Shown here: piece after piece, positions 58,601 to 64,000 of the stretch
How positions within the stretch are numbered: position 1 is the first letter of the stretch
Layout of the letters: each line of letters begins with the position of its first letter
Assembly: GCA_900239685.1 (NCBI GenBank)
Contig: OENT01000602.1
Span: forward strand, 29,615-93,614
Source: Rotaria macrura
Taxonomy: Eukaryota > Rotifera > Eurotatoria > Philodinida > Philodinidae
Direction of reading: 5' to 3'
Length of the DNA: 64,000 nucleotides
Made by a program: the position numbers and the translations under genes
Notes under the pieces: model-generated
Seen by the model: only the letters and a program-made list of their open reading frames with translations
Told to the model about the DNA's origin: nothing
The model's database searches: none

Positions 58601-61600
58601 TTGTCCGAAGCAGCATACTCACTGTGAAAAAAGAATAAATTAAACAAGAAAATCTCATGAACTATAGAAAGTATGTGCGGTGATGAAGATTGCCATAATT
58701 CTCAGTTCATGTTTAATAATAATGTAGTGATCGGAAGAAATTTATTTATTTGAATATTTGAGTTAAAAAAAAACAATAAAATTAAACAAAAAGATTTTCT
58801 GCAATTCAATACAGCACTTCATAAAATTTATTGTTGATGCGAACGTACTATTGGCCATCAATAAAAGAAGCATACTGGAAAAATAACTTCTCAATCTACT
58901 TTCAACGGAGTTGTAGTGGTGGATGAAGTCGATGCTGTCTCTAATTTTTTACTTACTTTGAAATGAAATAGGGAACAAATCTCTAGAATACATCTTATAA
59001 ATCAAAATGATAACGCATACCTTTAACCAATACTTTTACCATCTTTTGGAACAGTCAGATAGACTAAAAACGTGTGCTCTCAGATAATGCCGAGGATTTA
59101 ACTGATGGATGAGAGTAATCGTCTCTTCGATACTCAGCTTGGTAGTAGAATAATATCCAAAACATCGAAGATACACCGATGAGATATAATATATTGTTGT
59201 GTATTTCAATATAATCAACACAAACCAATATATTTTATAAACCGGTGGCCTTCGACATGTCCAATCAACCCAATGCATCGGTATTAAGCGACGATAGCAG
59301 GGTTTCGTTGTGATAGAAGCATGCCGGAAGCCGGGTCTTTAACTCAGACATAAAAAGTCCGAATCAATTCGAAGTACGAATTTTCTCTGCAAAAGCAAAT
59401 CTTTCACTATCGAGAGCACGCGTTTCCAATCCAGCATCGAGTTGGTTGTTAAGCCACTAGGTGTGTGCTATTGTGCTACCACACGCAGTTGATGATGAAA
59501 ATTGGAATACAAAGAAAAGACCGTCAGAACACGACTTTATATGCAATGTTTGAGACTTTATTGCACAAGCACATTGAAATGTAGAATACTTGTAAGTAAT
59601 AGAAGAAAACAAATATTGACTAAAGGTGCCTGACAACGGTAAAACTTCTATTTTGCTCTGTTGTCTGAAATAGGTACGTTGTGAGATTGCCTGAGGGGTC
59701 TAGCAGAAATTTCGTCGCTTCGTAAAGATGAAAATAAGAATAGAAACAAAATGTGCTTGCTAATGCGTTTCAATAACCACTTGTGGAATCGAGAACAAAA
59801 GAAAAACAATTACAAATTATTATGCACAAGAAAGCATTAATTAAATCGCTGAACAGCATTGAATCATCAGCCTTTCGTATAATTTCATTGTCAAAAATTG
59901 TTAGCTTTGTACAACTATCATCTATTGAATGCTGAAGTATCTCGATAATTGAACTCGTCTGATTCAAATATATTTGATACGAAAAAAACAAAATAGATTC
60001 GTTATTCTTATTTTTTTTTCTTGCATAAAAATATTTTCAAACAATCTGAAATGAATTGAATTCGAACATTATTGGCAAAAGGGGTTTACACGTATCCCAG
60101 CAAAATCTCCCTCTTATGAAAAGAAAGTTGGAAACATCGATAAGCTATAAAGTATGTTAACGAACACCAAATATATTGATTAGAATAGTATAGATTTTCT
60201 GAATTTCAAAATTTGAAGCAATTTCTCAACTTTCACTATGCGTGTGGTCTCATACTTTTATCGCGAAAATTTGTTGCTCTCATGGTGTCAGCATGGGTTG
60301 GTGTGAATTTTATTTACTTCTCGAGAGGGTAAATACATGCACACTCCACACTCATACCCTTATTGAACATATATTATAAAGCTAAGATTTAGTTAAAATC
60401 AATCAATATTTGTAGCAAAAACTAGCAGTGAAAGTTTTTTTTCTTTTGTGTTTTATTATTATTGTATCACAGAAAAGATGTGACTGTTGCCAGATTTCAT
60501 CCAATGTCGTTTGTCTTCTCTATTTTATATCCTAAAATTTCCAACTGAATCGTAATATGGTACAGTGGCTGTGATAAGACAGACATACGCACAGAAAATC
60601 GATGCGAAAACCACAACATATACACCGTACACTAAACTTTGCTAGTGTAGCAGCTTTCAAATATATGAGCCGTATCTTCCAATGAAGATTGGACGGGTCA
60701 AGAGTGTGTTGCGGCCGTTTCCAGTCTGTATTTCACACCCACAGGCATAGTGCTCGTTTCTTCTATGTAATATTTATCGTCATATATTAAGAAGTCTACG
60801 AGGAAACTATGAAGTCGTGAAGTTTTGATGTTTGATTTTCTATCGATGACTTCCGGGCACTTTTATCCCTGTGCTTCTGTCTCGTAGTATACCCTTACAG
60901 CTATTGCACTAGAGAATAAATAGATTGAGCGGTGTCATAAAGAATCGGTTGTGGCTTATATGGAATGGTTCATACGCATATCACTATCGACTTGATACTC
61001 TAGAAGTTCTAACCAAGTTTTTGAATGTGTTTGCTGGATTGTCACGTAGACTGTGCTTTTTCGTATCCCATTTTATTCAAATGATCGAAACTACGGGACA
61101 GCAATTTCGTGTAATGTCTTTCACATGATTTCGATTATTTAATCTACTTTTGAATATCATTATGAGACTATTGAATTATAAATTTTTAAGCTGTAATCAC
61201 TAATATTACTACTCAGATTATTTCTTTCACTAATTTAATATCATGAAATCTTTTAAATGCTTAATAATTCCTGTTTCGAATATTGAAGAGGTTGTCGATG
61301 AGCATTTGAGTGTGAGTGGATGCCATTATCAAAAATACTCTCATTCACACCTGCATTCAAACGAAAATAACTATGTTTCCAAATAATGTATCACATTTTA
61401 TTACACAAAAATTGTTCCACATTACTAACGATGCTTAACAAGAAACCTGTAGTTAATTTTTAGTAACCAAAAGATTAGCAAGTATTTCAATCTGATAATA
61501 CTTTATAAGTTTATGCAACATTCGATCATAAAATGATTCTTGGAAATCGGTTGTTTCCCTCACGTATAGTAAAAGAAGCTTTTGAAAACTGCATATTATT

Positions 61601-62039
61601 TGCGAAAAAACGTTTTTTTTTCTGAAGGAAAAATAGAAAGTTTTGAAGAGTATACGATTTGGATTTTTCGGTAGAGAAAAATTTTCAATGAAACTTCTAA
61701 GAACGGGTAATAATTTTGATAAGTAACTTATCATTTGCTAAACTCAACAAGTTTCTCTTACCTTTGTACTTGTCTTTGCGGAGTCAGAAAAAATATTTCC
61801 GTTTCGCATAGCTATGCAACAGTAATACATACGTTAGCGGTAAACAGGTAAAATAGTAGCTAGGCAACTAAAACTGATCATTCATTGTTCTGAATTCATA
61901 GAAAACCAAAACTCAAACAGTTTTTAATAGATTTTGGTCTCAGTGCATGTCTAATACTTGTTATCGTTAAATGATTTTCATTCATAGATACTTTTGATAC
62001 CACACAGAATATATATTGATAGTAACCGATTATGTTGCG
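55681..62039. other. 6.4-kb gene-poor region
   Basis: AT-rich. Frames such as plus 57555-57785 (76 aa, ISNGRPDSLITAYTNVQLSC) and minus 61453-61734 (93 aa) have no recognised motif or splice partners. No repeat stands out. It forms the 3' flank of the NHL gene. Confidence 0.45.
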
Positions 62040-63451
62040 TCATATTTTATCAGCACTTTTATCAATTGTAACCATTTGAATTCTATGGTTCAAAGCATCA
62101 TTAACCAATAAATTTCCTTTTTTATCAAGTAATATTAGAGATGGTGGGTCTAATTGTTCATCGTCTTTACCTTTTACCCAATTTACAATAATCAAGATAC
62201 CTGATTCACTATTCTTCAACCATCGCATTAATTTGTCATAATCAACGATATGAAGACTATTCGATTGATCAGAAACTACTGACATGGGTTGAAATAGTTG
62301 ATTAAGATCATGTCCTTTTTCATTTTCACCAGCTCTAATAAAACTTTGACTATTGTCCACAATCCATTCGCCAATGCTATCATTTCTTCCATCTGACTAT
62401 TAAGACTGATTCATCGTTCTTAACAAAGAAATGATATGGATATAGTAATTGATTTAGCTAGTTACCTTTTCCATTTCCTCCTGTGACTATTTCATTGTGT
62501 GGCCATTTTCTTATGTCATTTGCAGCCGCCTCAGAATAATACAACGAACCTTGCCTATTAATAGAAATTCCGAAAACATGATACATTCGAAACAATGGTT
62601 TCTGCTTCATGTGTATGTAATTCTTCCATTTCTGAATCCTTTTATTGCCTTTATCACAAATGAAAATAGCTTCCTCTCTATCTACAGTTATACCACTAGG
62701 ATAAGGAAGTTGGTCACTTCGATTTCCTAAATCATTTCCACCAGTCACTATTTGGCCAACCGATGATCCATAAGCCCATTTAACTATTCGATGATTGAAT
62801 CCATCTGCAACGTAGAGATTTAAATCCTCATCCAAGAATATTGAAGCTGGATACTGAAGTTGATTGAATTCAGATTCTTTTTTATAGCCTCCTGCAACTG
62901 TTATAACGGTAGTATTTCATTTTGCATTTTGATAAATACTATCGTCATGTATTGGTGACATGGCTAAAATATATAAGAGAAGAGAAAAGATTGATAATGT
63001 AATTGTCTTTGCAATAGCAATACTTGTTGATGATACTATTGGACATCGTGATTGAGCGGCAATTATCATTGTATATAATACAATGGACCGTTTTGACTTT
63101 GAGAATGGTTTAGACAAATGTAGCCTGCTTTATAACATATTTTGTTGTCTGGAGCACATGACGATAACGCAGAACAAGTAAGATGTAAAAATGCACAAAT
63201 AGAACTTTTATTATCATTATCGAAAGAGAGACAACCACATACGGTGCTTGATGAACATACGCCATATCGTATACTATTCGTTAAACAAAAACAGTTTAAG
63301 TTAAAAAATTGACCAACACTATAATGGTATAAGAAAAATTAATCGAATAAAGAAATAAATCTTTATCGTACCTGATTATAAAATAAGTAACAACATAAAT
63401 TTTTAACGAACATTTTCGTTTACCTCTATCTTCATTTTCTTTTGATTTCAT
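62040..63451 (-). CDS. NHL-repeat protein with Cys-rich stalk and membrane anchor; in-frame TGA
   Basis: Predicted minus-strand exons: 63372-63451 (ATG, 26 aa plus 2 nt), about 63089-63318, about 62466-62963 and 62040-62392. The introns 63319-63371 (53 bp) and 62393-62465 (73 bp) fit GT-AG and phase well; the middle one is uncertain. Order: a short basic cytoplasmic tail (MKSKENEDRGKRK), one membrane helix (IYVVTYFIISVG), a Cys-rich stretch (NCFCLTNSIRYGVC, VCGCLSFD, CSALSSCAPDNKICYKAGYIC), then about five NHL beta-propeller blades such as LYVADGFNHRIVKW, AIFICDKGNKRIQKW and LLVNDALNHRIQMV. This is a type II surface protein with a binding propeller; ligand unknown. A TGA at 62917-62919 interrupts QNAK-NTTVITVAGG, where relatives keep coding sequence, probably a former Trp codon. 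It is either a nonsense allele or removed by splicing to an AG just before VAGG. Confidence 0.7.
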
Positions 63452-64000
63452 TTATTAAGAGAATAAAAACATCTGTCGAAATCATCATGATCATGCACTT
63501 AATCCCTTTTCTCACTCTTCTATTTTCACTTGCAATTTCGTTGTTAGACATACAACTTTGCCAAAAACTGATGACTAATCACTTTTTATGTTATACTATA
63601 TCAAAACACCACAGTGGTAGGTTCAAAAAGACTGGCGGATTCGGTTTTGCAACTTTTATCTAATCAATTTGAATGTGATTGAACCGTGTAAGCATTTTTA
63701 AACTTATGAAACAATGACATCAACATGGAATATAAAAGTATGAACTTTTGCATATGACGAAAATTCATCATCGCCTAAATCTAAACAGATCAACTATCAT
63801 CGATTGTCAGCTATGCTAGAATATTTTTGCACATATGTGCTAGCTCGTTTCGACAAGCTTAACTTAGTTTATTTTTATTCGAACTTCAATCTTCTTTTTC
63901 ACATACACATATATGCTTAGGTGTGACTAAAAGTTCTGAGATCATTAAATATAAATAGAAAGATAGGAAGATATTTTTGATTTAATTTTATCAAATGTTG
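63452..64000. other. 5' flank of the NHL gene, no other gene seen
   Basis: Upstream of the NHL start on the minus strand. A plus frame (63442-63663) begins with a hydrophobic run (HLIPFLTLLFSLAISLL), but it overlaps the NHL start and has no homologous feature, so it is not called. Confidence 0.4.

Noticed and set aside
63442-63663. Plus-strand frame with signal-like N-terminus
   Set aside because: Overlaps the start of the NHL gene on the other strand and shows no further domain.

Overview
The window looks like AT-rich (about one third GC) nuclear DNA from a small invertebrate, most likely a bdelloid rotifer. Spliced genes have very short GT-AG introns (mostly 47-89 bp where I could place them). 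The families are ones expanded in bdelloids: NHL-repeat proteins with a Cys-rich ectodomain, LDLa/EGF/7TM receptors, B-box/coiled-coil proteins and LRR relics. One intronless gene matches a bacterial enzyme family, as is common in bdelloids. The organism call is an inference. There is no bacterial operon structure, CRISPR array, rRNA or intact tRNA gene.

Layout. 1-1285 (-): intronless amino-acid deaminase/aldolase (PLP fold type III) running off the left edge. 3371-4547 (+): two-exon AIG1/GIMAP-like GTPase fused to a C-terminal RING finger. 6500-7522 (+): B-box-like zinc finger, coiled coil and B30.2/SPRY-like protein. 7523-16050: gene-poor. 16051-16484 (-): unknown three-exon protein of 109 aa. 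16485-28503: mostly non-coding, with short inverted-repeat elements (one 115-bp MITE has a clear target duplication), a TIR-bounded 1.25-kb segment, a 30-bp tandem repeat and a decayed tRNA-like sequence. 28504-29621 (+): six-exon single-PDZ protein. 30465-30773: assembly gap, followed by the 3' end of an unknown gene.

32421-33393 (-): acyl-CoA synthetase pseudogene, 5'-truncated against a strand-switching TTTGGG/CCCAAA low-complexity block. 34456-34650 (+): M1 aminopeptidase relic. 37641-40308 (+): 15-exon SLC13 sodium/carboxylate transporter whose reading frame I followed from ATG to stop. 40854-41030: LRR relic. 46572-51947 (+): very large LDLa/EGF/seven-helix receptor gene split by a 619-bp DNA element with TA target duplication. 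Leaving out the element and one TA makes the two halves one open frame by length and phase. 52040-62039: gene-poor with relics. 62040-63451 (-): NHL-repeat membrane protein with four exons and an in-frame TGA.

The genes do not form one pathway. The theme is a mosaic of intact sensory or surface and transport genes among decayed copies (acyl-CoA synthetase, M1 peptidase, LRR, NHL) and small DNA transposons. Several genes here (PDZ, SLC13, the 109-aa protein, the NHL 5' exons) appear only when short introns are spliced out by eye; all intron positions are predictions from splice motifs and reading phase, without transcript evidence.
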